Source: Acidimicrobium ferrooxidans DSM 10331 (GTDB taxonomy: Bacteria; Actinomycetota; Acidimicrobiia; Acidimicrobiales; Acidimicrobiaceae). From it: a stretch of DNA of 64,000 nucleotides. How positions within the stretch are numbered: the stretch's first letter is position 1; each line of letters begins with the position of its first letter. Of the stretch, positions 1 through 7,890 are shown piece after piece. The notes under the pieces are model-generated. The model did not search any database. It was given only the letters and a program-made list of their open reading frames with translations, and had not been told where the DNA came from. Made by a program: the position numbers and the translations under genes. The stretch is taken from positions 248,001 through 312,000 of the forward strand of contig NC_013124.1 of assembly GCF_000023265.1 (NCBI RefSeq), read 5' to 3'.

Positions 1-327
1 GGCGAGCACGACGGACCCGTGACGCCGTCCGATCTCGCCGAGCGTCGCCACGATCGCATCGTCGACGACCTTGCCGGGACCCGAGAGGAGGACCGGCGTG
101 TAGCCGTGGGAGCGGATCGCCTGGATGAACGGCCCGGGGATGAGGCCTGAGGTGGCGTTGATGAAGAAGTAGCTCTTCAGCGGCGCCGATCCCCACGACG
201 CTGCGGCGCCAGCGACTCGATCCCAGCGAGGTCGCTCGTTGGGTTCTGGCCGGTGGCCCAGGATCTGGCCGAGGACGCCGTCGATGTTCTCACCGTCGAC
301 GAGCAAGAACGTGACCGGCGCTACCAC
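1..327 (-). CDS. NYN-domain protein (LabA/DUF88-like), 3' end cut off by the window
   Basis: The 109 visible residues begin with a hydrophobic strand ending in the acidic motif FLLVDGENID, followed later by KSYFFINA and GPGKVVDDAIV. This pattern of spaced acidic residues is typical of NYN (PIN-like) nuclease domains, so the product may be an RNA-processing nuclease; activity is inferred from family only. The GTG start at 327-325 overlaps the stop of the upstream coiled-coil gene by seven bases (GTGGTAG), which suggests translational coupling. The C-terminal part lies outside the window, so domain completeness cannot be judged. Confidence 0.7.
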   Translation of the reverse strand, partial: MVAPVTFLLVDGENIDGVLGQILGHRPEPNERPRWDRVAGAAASWGSAPLKSYFFINATSGLIPGPFIQAIRSHGYTPVLLSGPGKVVDDAIVATLGEIGRRHGSVVLA

Positions 328-1601
328 CCCGGCCACCCCGCCGGGAGTGAGCCGACCACCGGCCCGTAGACGATCCCGCCCGGGGCCCCCAGTGCCGACA
401 GGAGCTGTGAGAAGTTGAGTCCGAAGGCCGTGGAGTTCGAGTTGTTCCACTGGCCGGCGTAGCCCGCGTAGGCCTCGCCGATCCCGCCCGGCGCCGCCCA
501 GCCGGTCTCGATGCCGTCGGATCCCGGGAAACAGGTTGCGATCTGCTGTCCAGCGCTCACCGCTTGGCCTACGGCGACCGTTGGGACCACGTCCTCGGCG
601 ACGTAGACGTAGTCGCCAGCGGCTGGACCGCTCGTCAGTTGATAATCCAGGAATACGCCGTTGGGCCAGCCGCCTTCGTAGGTGCTCACGATCCTGCCGG
701 CCCCGAGCGCGGTGATCGGGCCGTTGCAGAGGTAATCCACACCCTGGTCGATCCGTTCGACCTGGAGGATCTGGGTGTCGGCGAGCGGATTGACGTAGCC
801 GCTCGGGCTGGTCGGCGTTGGGGCTGGGGCCGACCCGCCGCTCGGGCTCACGACCACGGCCGGGGTGGGTGCTGAGTCCTGGGCGGCACGGGCTTGCTGG
901 GCCTGGGCGGCTGCGAGTGCTGCCGCCTCGCGCTGGGCTGCCGCGGCTGCCGCCTGGGCCTGGGCCGCTTGTTCGGCCGCGAGTTGCTGGGCGACGAGCT
1001 GCTGAATCTGGGAGTTGACGCTCGCGAGCTGGGCCTGGGCCTGCGCCTGGGCGTTCTGGGCTGCTTGGGCGGCGGACTGAGCCTGTGCGCTCTGGGTCGC
1101 AAGATCGCTCATGGCGCTTCGCAGCGAGGCTTGCTGGAGCTCGAGGGCCTGCTTGGCGGTGACGTAGGCTGCAACGGCGGCTTCCTGGTTCGCGGTCGCG
1201 GCGGTGACGTCGGTCTGGATGATGGCCGCGTCGTTCGGGGTGCCCTTGGCGATCGAGATCACCGACGAGGACGCCCCTGCTTGCGTGAAGATGTTCACCG
1301 CCTCCGAGGCGACCTTGGCCTTGAGCCGGGCGACGTCGGCCTCTCGGCGAACGATCTGCCCTTGGAGGGTGGCGATCTGGCTCTTCGTCGTGGCGAGTTT
1401 GAGCTGCAGCTGATCGTAGGTGTTCATGGCTGCCTGGGCCTGTTGATCGAGCTTGGAGATCTGGGCAGTGAGCTGGGCGGCCTCAGCCTTGGCCTGGGAG
1501 AGTTGGGTGGTTGCGTCAGCGGGTGTCACGTTCGGTGTCGCCACGGCGAACGTGGCGATCGCTGTGGCAACGGTCGTCGTCACAAGCGTCTTCCAACGCA
1601 C
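321..1601 (-). CDS. Secreted coiled-coil protein with degenerate M23-peptidase-like C-terminal domain
   Basis: The product has 426 residues. The GTG start at 1601 is preceded by GGAGG at a good distance; the frame stays open further upstream, but this start places a signal-peptide-like segment (RWKTLVTTTVATAIATFAVA) at the N-terminus. Residues about 30-240 are Ala/Gln-rich coiled coil. A Pro/Ser-rich linker leads to a C-terminal domain (about 275-400) with the strand pattern and GQ.V..GQ.I turn of M23/LytM domains. The usual metal and catalytic signatures are not kept: HxxxD reads as RIDQGVD, and no HLH motif is present. It is probably a non-catalytic envelope protein, like the inactive LytM activators of amidases (inference). 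It is a paralogue of the NlpC/P60 gene at 61951-63264 over the coiled coil. The downstream NYN gene overlaps it. Confidence 0.75.
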   Translation of the reverse strand: MRWKTLVTTTVATAIATFAVATPNVTPADATTQLSQAKAEAAQLTAQISKLDQQAQAAMNTYDQLQLKLATTKSQIATLQGQIVRREADVARLKAKVASEAVNIFTQAGASSSVISIAKGTPNDAAIIQTDVTAATANQEAAVAAYVTAKQALELQQASLRSAMSDLATQSAQAQSAAQAAQNAQAQAQAQLASVNSQIQQLVAQQLAAEQAAQAQAAAAAAQREAAALAAAQAQQARAAQDSAPTPAVVVSPSGGSAPAPTPTSPSGYVNPLADTQILQVERIDQGVDYLCNGPITALGAGRIVSTYEGGWPNGVFLDYQLTSGPAAGDYVYVAEDVVPTVAVGQAVSAGQQIATCFPGSDGIETGWAAPGGIGEAYAGYAGQWNNSNSTAFGLNFSQLLSALGAPGGIVYGPVVGSLPAGWPGW

Positions 1602-1702
1602 GAGCGAACCTCCGTGCGAGATTCGGGGACCTCCGACGTCCTCGACGAGGTCATCGGCATGGTCGACAATCGGTTGAGCCCGTCGTGGGCGCCGGCACCG
1701 CG

Positions 1703-1708
1703 AGCCTA
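1703..1708 (-). promoter_or_regulatory. Probable -10 box (TAGGCT) of the coiled-coil/NYN operon
   Basis: TAGGCT on the minus strand lies about 95 bases before the GTG at 1601, giving a leadered mRNA that carries a Shine-Dalgarno site. It sits in the 301-base gap between this operon and nadE (1602-1902), where I see no other gene. Confidence 0.4.
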
Positions 1709-1890
1709 GCGGGCGAGGACTCGGGGCTCGGGTGCTCTGTGGCAATGTTGCCAAAGTTGCCGTGCTGCCTGGGAGGAGCTCGAGCCGTGTCCCATCGGAC
1801 GCGGCGAGCAAACGGTGACGGGCGGTCGGGACGACGGGATTGGCGGCGCGGGTTCCGATCCCTGGGTCCGCGTGGCGCCGAGCGCGGCAC

Positions 1891-1896
1891 TATCGT
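1891..1896 (+). promoter_or_regulatory. -10 box TATCGT of nadE, leaderless spacing
   Basis: TATCGT ends six bases before the GTG start at 1903. Initiation six to seven bases after a -10 box would place the mRNA 5' end at the start codon, and no Shine-Dalgarno sequence is present. Confidence 0.55.
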
Positions 1897-1902
1897 GGTC
1901 GC

Positions 1903-3618
1903 GTGCGCTCCCTCGTGATCCAGGCTGCGCAGCTCAACCTGACCGTGGGGGCCGTTCGGCGCAATCGCGACGCGGTTCGTGCTGCCATCGAGTCGGCACG
2001 TGCAGCCGGCGTCGACGTCGTGGCGTTCCCGGAGCTGACGTTGACCGGGTACCCACCCGAGGATCTGCTCCTCAAGCCCGCGTTCATCGAGGAGCAGCGA
2101 GCCGCGCTCGACGAGCTCGCCGGGTCCTGTCGTGACATCGTCGCCGTCGTCGGTTTCGTCGATCGCGAGAGCGACCTCCACAACAGCGCGGCAGTCCTCG
2201 CCGACGGTGCGGTCCAAGCGGTCTATCACAAGCAGCTCCTCCCGAACTACACCGTGTTCGACGAGGCTCGCTACTTCCAGCCTGGCTCGGTGGCGCCGCC
2301 GGTGGTCGAGGTCAACGGGGTGCGTCTCGGGCTGGCGATCTGTGAGGATGCGTGGTCCCCGACGGGTGCGATCATGCAGGCAGCCGTCGCTGGTGCCGAA
2401 GTCGTGGTCGTGATCAACGCCTCGCCGTACGAGGCTGGTCGCCAAGCCACTCGCGAGCGGCTCGTCGCGGTGCGAGCCGCCGACGCCCACGTCGCGGTGT
2501 CCTACGTCAACCTCGTCGGCGGACAGGACGAACTCGTCTTCGACGGCGGATCGTTCGTGGTGGACGCGGTCGGTGCGGTCATCGCACGCGCACCGCAGTT
2601 TCGCGAGGCGAACCTCGTCGTCGAGCTCGAGCTCCGAGGCGACCGCTACCGACAGCGTCTCGTCGACCCGCGGGGCAAGGTCGCGCTCGGCACGTCGAGC
2701 GAGCCTGCCGTCCGACTCGCCACACCCGGAGTGCGCGTGGCGCGCGATCCGATGCCGCTCGCCCCGGCTCCGGTCGACGGTTTCGACCCCGGCGAGGTCT
2801 ACGCAGCGTTGGTCCTCGCAACCAGCGATTACGTGCGCAAGACGGGCGTACCGGGTGCACTCGTCGCTGTGTCCGGCGGGATCGATTCGGCGCTGGTGGC
2901 GACGATCGCGGTCGACGCCCTCGGGCCGGATGCGCTGACCCTCGTGGCCTTGCCATCGCGGTACTCCTCCGAGGGCTCGCTGCGCGATGCTCGTCTGCTC
3001 GCCGACCGTCTCGGCGTCACCTTGGAGGTCATCGCCATCGAGCCGGCGCACGCAGCGCTCCTCGAGATGCTCTCACCTGCCACGGCGACGTCCGGGGTCG
3101 TGGAGGAGAACCTCCAGAGCCGCGTACGCGGGACGGTGATGATGGCACTGTCGAACGCCAGCGGGCGGCTCGTCCTCACGACCGGCAACAAATCCGAGCT
3201 CGCGGTCGGCTATTCGACGCTCTATGGCGACATGGCCGGGGGTTTCGCGGTCCTGCGCGATCTCTACAAGGAACAGGTCTACGCCCTCGCGCGGTGGGTG
3301 AACGACCGGGCGGGCATCGACCGGATCCCGACGGCTATTCTCGCCAAGCCGCCGTCGGCGGAGCTGCGGCCCGGTCAGCTCGACACGGACTCGCTGCCAC
3401 CGTACGAGATCCTGGATCGGGTGCTGCGCTCCCTGATCGACGAGGATCGCACCGCGGCCGAGTGCGAGGGCGTCGATCCTGAGCTCGCGCGCACCATCGA
3501 GGCGATGGTCGATCGCGCGGAGTACAAGCGACGCCAGGGACCCATCGGCCCGCGCATCTCAGAGCGCGCCTTCGGCAAGGACCGACGGATGCCGATCGTC
3601 AACCGGTGGCGGTTGTGA
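1903..3618 (+). CDS. nadE: Glutamine-dependent NAD+ synthetase
   Basis: Amidates nicotinic acid adenine dinucleotide to NAD+, using ammonia from glutamine, in the cytoplasm. The 571-residue protein has an N-terminal nitrilase-fold glutaminase with the Glu-Lys-Cys triad visible at E44 (FPELTLTGY), K110 (YHKQLLPNY) and C147 (AICEDAW). The C-terminal synthetase carries the PP-loop SGGIDS at 324-329 and the conserved KSELAVGYSTLYGD segment. Length and domain order match the two-domain bacterial type. I chose GTG 1903 over the upstream in-frame start because the glutaminase begins there and a TATCGT box lies six bases ahead. The downstream hypothetical gene overlaps its stop. Confidence 0.93.
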   Translation: MRSLVIQAAQLNLTVGAVRRNRDAVRAAIESARAAGVDVVAFPELTLTGYPPEDLLLKPAFIEEQRAALDELAGSCRDIVAVVGFVDRESDLHNSAAVLADGAVQAVYHKQLLPNYTVFDEARYFQPGSVAPPVVEVNGVRLGLAICEDAWSPTGAIMQAAVAGAEVVVVINASPYEAGRQATRERLVAVRAADAHVAVSYVNLVGGQDELVFDGGSFVVDAVGAVIARAPQFREANLVVELELRGDRYRQRLVDPRGKVALGTSSEPAVRLATPGVRVARDPMPLAPAPVDGFDPGEVYAALVLATSDYVRKTGVPGALVAVSGGIDSALVATIAVDALGPDALTLVALPSRYSSEGSLRDARLLADRLGVTLEVIAIEPAHAALLEMLSPATATSGVVEENLQSRVRGTVMMALSNASGRLVLTTGNKSELAVGYSTLYGDMAGGFAVLRDLYKEQVYALARWVNDRAGIDRIPTAILAKPPSAELRPGQLDTDSLPPYEILDRVLRSLIDEDRTAAECEGVDPELARTIEAMVDRAEYKRRQGPIGPRISERAFGKDRRMPIVNRWRL

Positions 3619-4133
3619 CCGACGAGCTGCGTCCCAGGTGGCTGGGTGGTGGTGATTGGTGGTTACCGCTCGCGGAGGTTTCCGAACTCATCCGGCGTCT
3701 CTCGGCGGTGCTCATCGATCTCGCACGGGTGTGCGCAGACGCGCGCCTGCCGGACGTATTGGTGAGGGCCAGCTTCGAGTGCTCACGCGTTCTCGGAGGA
3801 CATGCGGGCGAGCTTGCCCACTTGGACCTGCATCCACAGCCCGATCTGCTCCAGCCAGTGGCCCTCGACGGCAACGACGCGTTCGCGGCGCTGCGTGATC
3901 GCCTCGTCGAGATCGCACCCACCGAGGAGGCCCTCGACGTGGATCGGTGGCGTGAGACGCTGCGTGTGGGGTTCGACGAACTCGAACTGGTCGCACGAGG
4001 GCTCGGGTCGTCGAGCGGGACCGGCCAGACGAACCTCGCCGCCTGGGCACGCGAGCTGGGCTCGAGCCTTGCGACATGGCGCGAGCAACTCGGTATCGAC
4101 GGGAGCGTCGGTACGAACGGCCGCGATCGATAG
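3615..4133 (+). CDS. Hypothetical protein downstream of nadE
   Basis: A 172-residue, Leu/Arg/Glu-rich and mostly helical protein that I do not recognise. It has no signal peptide, membrane segment or cysteine pair. The start GTG 3615 overlaps the nadE stop in a GTGA arrangement, which implies translational coupling; GTG 3606 in the same frame is an alternative. The predicted sigma-factor promoter (TAGCAT) begins on its TAG stop codon. Its place between nadE and the sigma gene gives no functional clue. Confidence 0.65.
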   Translation: MTDELRPRWLGGGDWWLPLAEVSELIRRLSAVLIDLARVCADARLPDVLVRASFECSRVLGGHAGELAHLDLHPQPDLLQPVALDGNDAFAALRDRLVEIAPTEEALDVDRWRETLRVGFDELELVARGLGSSSGTGQTNLAAWARELGSSLATWREQLGIDGSVGTNGRDR

Positions 4134-4136
4134 CAT
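4131..4136 (+). promoter_or_regulatory. -10 box TAGCAT upstream of the sigma factor leader ORF
   Basis: TAGCAT begins on the TAG stop of the preceding gene and lies six bases before GTG 4143. That GTG opens a 26-codon ORF rather than the sigma gene itself. Confidence 0.45.
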
Positions 4137-4142
4137 GAATGC

Positions 4143-4223
4143 GTGCTGTCCTGCGTGGCTCGGCTCCGCATCGGTTCGTGCATCCAGCGAGCCAGGAGTC
4201 CTCGGGGGGTGGGGAACTCGTGA
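4143..4223 (+). CDS. Putative leaderless 26-residue leader peptide coupled to the sigma factor
   Basis: GTG 4143 lies six bases after TAGCAT, the spacing seen at leaderless genes elsewhere in this window. The frame runs 26 codons and stops at TGA 4221-4223, which overlaps the proposed sigma GTG (4220-4222) as GTGA. The peptide begins VLSCVARLRIG and is rich in Arg and Cys. It was too short for routine gene calling. It could be a translational attenuator of the sigma gene or a chance ORF; a non-coding leader is the alternative. Confidence 0.4.
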   Translation: MLSCVARLRIGSCIQRARSPRGVGNS

Positions 4224-5152
4224 CGAAGGAACGTCAGGAACGTGAGGACGAGGACCTCGTCCGGCTCTACCTCGGAGACATTGGCAGCCACGAGCTGCTC
4301 ACCAAGGATGACGAGGCCGAACTCGGTCGGCGTATGGATCGTGCGCGTGACGCCCAGCGTCAGCTCGATGCCGGTGTGAAGGAACCTGCGCGCAGGGCCG
4401 AGCTCGAGGAGCTGGTGCGGCAGGGAGAAGAAGCCAAGCGCGCCTTCATCCAGGCAAACCTCCGCCTCGTCGTCTCGATCGCCAAGCGCTACCAGGCTTC
4501 CGGACTACCCCTGTTGGACCTGATCCAAGAGGGCAACATGGGTCTGATCCATGCGGTCGAGAAGTTCGACTGGCGTAAGGGCTTCAAGTTCTCGACCTAT
4601 GCCACCTGGTGGATTCGTCAGGCGATCACTCGAGGTATCGCCAACACGGGCCGAACCATTCGCCTTCCGGTCCACGCTGGTGACTCGCTCTCGAGGGTCC
4701 AGCGAGCCCAGGTCCAGCTGGAGGTACGACTCGGGCGTGCCCCGACGGTTCGTGAGCTCGCTGCCGAGGTGGATCTGCCCTACGACAAGCTGGTCGAGGC
4801 GCTTCGCTTCCGTGCCGAGCCGGTCTCGCTGTCGGAGCCACTGCGCGACGACGGTGATGCTGAGCTTGGCGACGTGGTCGAGGACAGCCAGTCGGCGACG
4901 CCCTTCGACGTCGCGGCCGAGCACCTGCTCCCGTCGGAGGTGTCTCGTCTGCTCGCTCCGCTCGACGGGCGTGAGCGCGAGATCCTGAGGCTTCGCTATG
5001 GTCTCGATCGCGGGGAGCCTCGAACGCTGGAGGAGGTCGGAGAGTATTTCCACCTCACCAGGGAGCGCATCCGCCAGATCGAGGCGCGCGCGATGTCGAA
5101 GTTGCGGCACCCATCTGCTGACATCGGCGCGCGCGACCTGTTGACCGGATAG
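4220..5152 (+). CDS. Principal-type RNA polymerase sigma-70 factor
   Basis: Directs RNA polymerase to -10/-35 promoters. The 310 residues contain region 1.2 (DEDLVRLYLGDIG), region 2 with the NLRLVVSIAKRY, DLIQEGNMGLIHAVEKFD and FSTYATWWIRQAI signatures, region 3, and region 4.2 ending in LTRERIRQIEARAMSKLRH. Region 1.1 is missing, as in many short actinobacterial principal or group 2 sigma factors. GTG 4220 is preceded by a GGTGGGGA Shine-Dalgarno-like stretch and overlaps a leader ORF. ATG 4139 would add 27 non-conserved residues and sits only two bases from the -10 box, so I regard it as less likely. Whether it is the sole housekeeping sigma factor cannot be told from the window. Confidence 0.9.
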   Translation: MTKERQEREDEDLVRLYLGDIGSHELLTKDDEAELGRRMDRARDAQRQLDAGVKEPARRAELEELVRQGEEAKRAFIQANLRLVVSIAKRYQASGLPLLDLIQEGNMGLIHAVEKFDWRKGFKFSTYATWWIRQAITRGIANTGRTIRLPVHAGDSLSRVQRAQVQLEVRLGRAPTVRELAAEVDLPYDKLVEALRFRAEPVSLSEPLRDDGDAELGDVVEDSQSATPFDVAAEHLLPSEVSRLLAPLDGREREILRLRYGLDRGEPRTLEEVGEYFHLTRERIRQIEARAMSKLRHPSADIGARDLLTG

Positions 5153-5186
5153 CCGCTGCCGTTCCGAGATCGCGGCCCGTCGCGGC

Positions 5187-5192
5187 TAGGCT
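5187..5192 (+). promoter_or_regulatory. -10 box TAGGCT of the 26-residue peptide gene, leaderless spacing
   Basis: TAGGCT is followed by six bases and then ATG 5199. There is no Shine-Dalgarno sequence between box and start. Confidence 0.5.
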
Positions 5193-5198
5193 GGATGC

Positions 5199-5279
5199 AT
5201 GAAGAAGCTGTTGATCCTCGCGGTTCTCGGAGCCCTCGCTGCGTTCGCGGTGAAGAAGGTTCGCGAAACGCTCGCATAG
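5199..5279 (+). CDS. 26-residue single-pass membrane peptide
   Basis: ATG 5199 opens 26 codons: two Lys, then a hydrophobic stretch LLILAVLGALAAFAV, then a basic tail (KKVRETLA). The frame ends at TAG and is followed within 10 bases by a GC hairpin that looks like a terminator. A -10 box at leaderless spacing precedes it, so it appears to be an independent transcript. Very short Lys-Lys-Leu membrane proteins (for example the DLW-39 family) are common in actinobacteria, but the DLW signature is absent, so I do not assign a family. Confidence 0.55.
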   Translation: MKKLLILAVLGALAAFAVKKVRETLA

Positions 5280-5286
5280 CTCGTGG

Positions 5287-5315
5287 GGGCGTGGGCAGTC
5301 GTGTCCACGCCCTTT
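5287..5315 (+). terminator. Stem-loop terminator after the 26-residue gene
   Basis: GGGCGTGG (5287-5294) pairs perfectly with CCACGCCC (5305-5312) around a 10-base loop and is followed by TTT. An eight-pair GC stem directly after a short gene fits a factor-independent terminator, though the T-run is short. Confidence 0.5.
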
Positions 5316-5782
5316 GCGGCCATGGTGTGCAAACCGGCGGGTCGGAGGACCGACCTGCTGAGGCCGGTGTTGTCGGGTGGCCCGATCGGATGGGAATCCT
5401 CAAGGGCGCGGTCGAGTGTCGTGGCGCCACGAGCCAGCGCGACGGTCGCGGCGCATGGCGTCGTGGCAAAGGTCGCCCGTTGAGCCCGAGACGCACGAGG
5501 CCGAGGCTCGGGTGGCCTGATGTTCGGACGGCTTGGCTCCGATGGGTCGTAAGGCCGAGGGCAACAGTTGGGGCTGTCGGTCGTCATGGCGCATCTCCCG
5601 GGTGAGGTCGGTGCCCAACGAGGTCGTCCGGGTCTTCGAGTGAGGAGCTGGCGATGGCCTCGCCTGAGGGTTGTCAGATGCCCGGGCCGGCCCGACTGGT
5701 CCTGACCGACGCCTCGCCGGTAGGCTGGTAGTGCGCCGCTGTGTGATGCTGTGGCGTCGGATGGGTGCCAAAGAGAGGTCCG
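5316..5782. other. Intergenic region upstream of the hem cluster, no gene seen
   Basis: About 470 bases contain no ORF with a credible start and no tRNA, tmRNA, RNase P or riboswitch signature that I can recognise. It presumably holds the hem-cluster promoter and 5' leader. TAGGCT at about 5719-5724 is one possible -10 box. Confidence 0.4.
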
Positions 5783-7015
5783 GTGTCGCTCGTTGCTCTG
5801 AGCATCGCGGAACGTGAGGTCGGTGGCCGGTTTGAGGCGTGTGCGCTCGACCGCGACCGGACCGAGCGCCTCGAGGACGGTCTCGCCCGTCTGGTCGCCA
5901 AGGGAGCGATTGTCGAGGCCGCTGTGCTCGCAACGTGTGCGCGCACCGAGTTGTACCTTGCCGTGACGCAGTTCCATGCCGCCGTCGAGCAGGCAGCTGG
6001 CGTGCTCGCCGAGGTCCTGGACGTGCCGCGGAGTCTCGTCGAGCAGCTCGCGACCGTCCACTTCGGCACCGGCGCGCTCCGTCATCTCTACCGCGTGAGC
6101 GCGGGTATGGAGTCGGTCATCATCGGCGAGTCCGAGATCGTGGCTCAGGTGAAGGACGCGATCGCACGGGCTCAGCGTCGACGTCTCGCAGGTGGCGAGT
6201 TGACGCGCGTCTTCGACCGAGCGCTCGAGGTCGCCAAGGACGTGCGCGCGAGTACCGAACTGACGCACGGCTCGGCTTCGGTCGTCACGATGGCGACCGA
6301 GCTGGCTCTCGACGGAGCATCCGCGCGCGACGTGGCGGTCGGGGTTGTCGGCACCGGTGCGATCGGATCCGAGGTGGCTCGCGTGCTCAGCGAACGCGGG
6401 GCTTCGGTGACGGTGCTCACCCGTCGGGCAGACGTCCTGAGTCAGCAACCCGTCGGCGTCGAGGTCCGAGCCTTCGAGCAGCTCCGGAGCATCATCGAAT
6501 CGTTGGACGCCGTGGTGCTGGCGACCACCACGGATTCGGCAGTGCTCGATGCGTCGATGATGCCGAGCGGACACCCCTTGCGGATCGTCGATCTGTGTCG
6601 GCCTCGTGCTGCCGATCCGGCGCTTGCCGCCGTGGACGGCGTCAAGCTGGTCGATCTCGAGGAGGTCAACGAACTCGTCGCGGCGCAACTGTCGAAGCGG
6701 CGTGAGGCGCTCACCGATGCGGAACTCATCATCGAGCGGGCGCTCGCCAACGACGGAGTGCTGCTCCACGCTGGTGAACTCAACCCCACCCTCGCTCGTC
6801 TGCACGCGTGGGGTGAGGCGTTGCGCCAGTCGGAGCTCGAGCGCGCGCTCGCTCGCGTCGGCGACGACGAGAAGGCGAGAGCCGCACTCGAGGAACTGAG
6901 CCATCGTCTGGTTCGCAAGGTGCTCCACGAGCCGAGCAAGGCCCTGCGTGCTCACGCCTCGTCGGAGGATCTCGGCGCATTGCTCGCGAGCGTGCGCACG
7001 CTCTTCGATCTGTGA
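5783..7015 (+). CDS. hemA: Glutamyl-tRNA reductase
   Basis: Reduces glutamyl-tRNA(Glu) with NADPH to glutamate-1-semialdehyde, the first committed step of C5-pathway tetrapyrrole synthesis. The 410-residue protein has the nucleophile at C52 in LATCARTELYL, the GESEIVAQVK signature, a Rossmann segment VGVVGTGAIGSEVA and the helical dimerisation domain. GTG 5783 is preceded by AAGAGAGG four bases away; the open frame extends six codons upstream but lacks a ribosome site. hemC follows with a one-base overlap, so this is the head gene of the cluster. Confidence 0.93.
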   Translation: MSLVALSIAEREVGGRFEACALDRDRTERLEDGLARLVAKGAIVEAAVLATCARTELYLAVTQFHAAVEQAAGVLAEVLDVPRSLVEQLATVHFGTGALRHLYRVSAGMESVIIGESEIVAQVKDAIARAQRRRLAGGELTRVFDRALEVAKDVRASTELTHGSASVVTMATELALDGASARDVAVGVVGTGAIGSEVARVLSERGASVTVLTRRADVLSQQPVGVEVRAFEQLRSIIESLDAVVLATTTDSAVLDASMMPSGHPLRIVDLCRPRAADPALAAVDGVKLVDLEEVNELVAAQLSKRREALTDAELIIERALANDGVLLHAGELNPTLARLHAWGEALRQSELERALARVGDDEKARAALEELSHRLVRKVLHEPSKALRAHASSEDLGALLASVRTLFDL

Positions 7016-7890
7016 TGGCTCCGGTACGCATCGCCACTCGTCGTAGCGCCTTGGCGCGCTGGCAGGCGAGCTTGGTCGGCGAGCGGCTCGGTCGCTACGA
7101 GCTCGTCGAGGTCCACACCGCAGGTGATCGCGACCAGGCGAGCTCGCTTGCCGAGATCGGTGGCCAGGGCGTCTTCGTCAAGGAAGTGCAGGCCGCGGTC
7201 GTGCGTGGCGAGGCCGACATCGCGGTCCACAGTGCCAAGGATCTGCCCACAGCCGCAGGCCCGCTCCTGCTCGCGGCGGTGCTCGAGCGCGCGGACGCCC
7301 GCGACGCGATCGTGGGCGCGCGGCTGGAGGAGCTCGCGATCGGCGCTCGGGTCGGCACATCGGCCCCGCGTCGAGCTGCGCAGCTGCGCCTCCTCCGCCC
7401 TGACCTCGAGGTGGTATCGATCCGCGGCAACATCGCGACCCGTCTCGGTCGCGTTGGGGAGCTCGATGCGATCGTGATGGCTGTCGCCGCGCTGGAGCGC
7501 CTCGGCCTCGAGGAGCCGCCTTGGTGGCCGCTCCCCGAGGAGGTCCTCTGTCCACAGGCCGGTCAGGGGGCCATTGCGGTGGAGTGTGCCCCCGACGCCG
7601 ATGGGCTGATCGAGCGCCTTCGGTCCCTCGACGACGATCGGAGCCGCCGCGAGATCGAGGCGGAGCGGGCCGTCCTCGCCGCGTTCGGTACCGGCTGCGC
7701 GCTCCCGCTCGGTGCGCGGGCCCATGCCGATGGGTCGAGTCTGCGGCTCCGGGCGGTCGCGGTTGATCCCGATGGCACGCGCCAGCTGGAGGTCGAGCGC
7801 GAGGGAGTCGATCCCGCGACGCTCGGTGCAACGGTCGCCGAGGTGCTGCGGCGCCTGGGCGCCGACGCACTCGTCGGAGCTCGTCCCTGA
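7015..7890 (+). CDS. hemC: Porphobilinogen deaminase (hydroxymethylbilane synthase)
   Basis: Polymerises four porphobilinogen units to hydroxymethylbilane on a dipyrromethane cofactor. The 291 residues show the family signatures VHSAKDLPT, GTSAPRRAAQL, IRGNIATRLG and the cofactor-binding cysteine C228 in FGTGCALPLGA. ATG 7015 shares one base with the hemA stop (TGATG); a GTG three bases upstream would add one residue. It is translationally coupled on both sides. Confidence 0.93.
   Translation: MAPVRIATRRSALARWQASLVGERLGRYELVEVHTAGDRDQASSLAEIGGQGVFVKEVQAAVVRGEADIAVHSAKDLPTAAGPLLLAAVLERADARDAIVGARLEELAIGARVGTSAPRRAAQLRLLRPDLEVVSIRGNIATRLGRVGELDAIVMAVAALERLGLEEPPWWPLPEEVLCPQAGQGAIAVECAPDADGLIERLRSLDDDRSRREIEAERAVLAAFGTGCALPLGARAHADGSSLRLRAVAVDPDGTRQLEVEREGVDPATLGATVAEVLRRLGADALVGARP

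Noticed and set aside
5316-5782. Possible structured RNA (RNase P RNA, tmRNA or riboswitch) before hemA
   Set aside because: I could not find the conserved cores of these RNAs; only scattered short hairpins are present.
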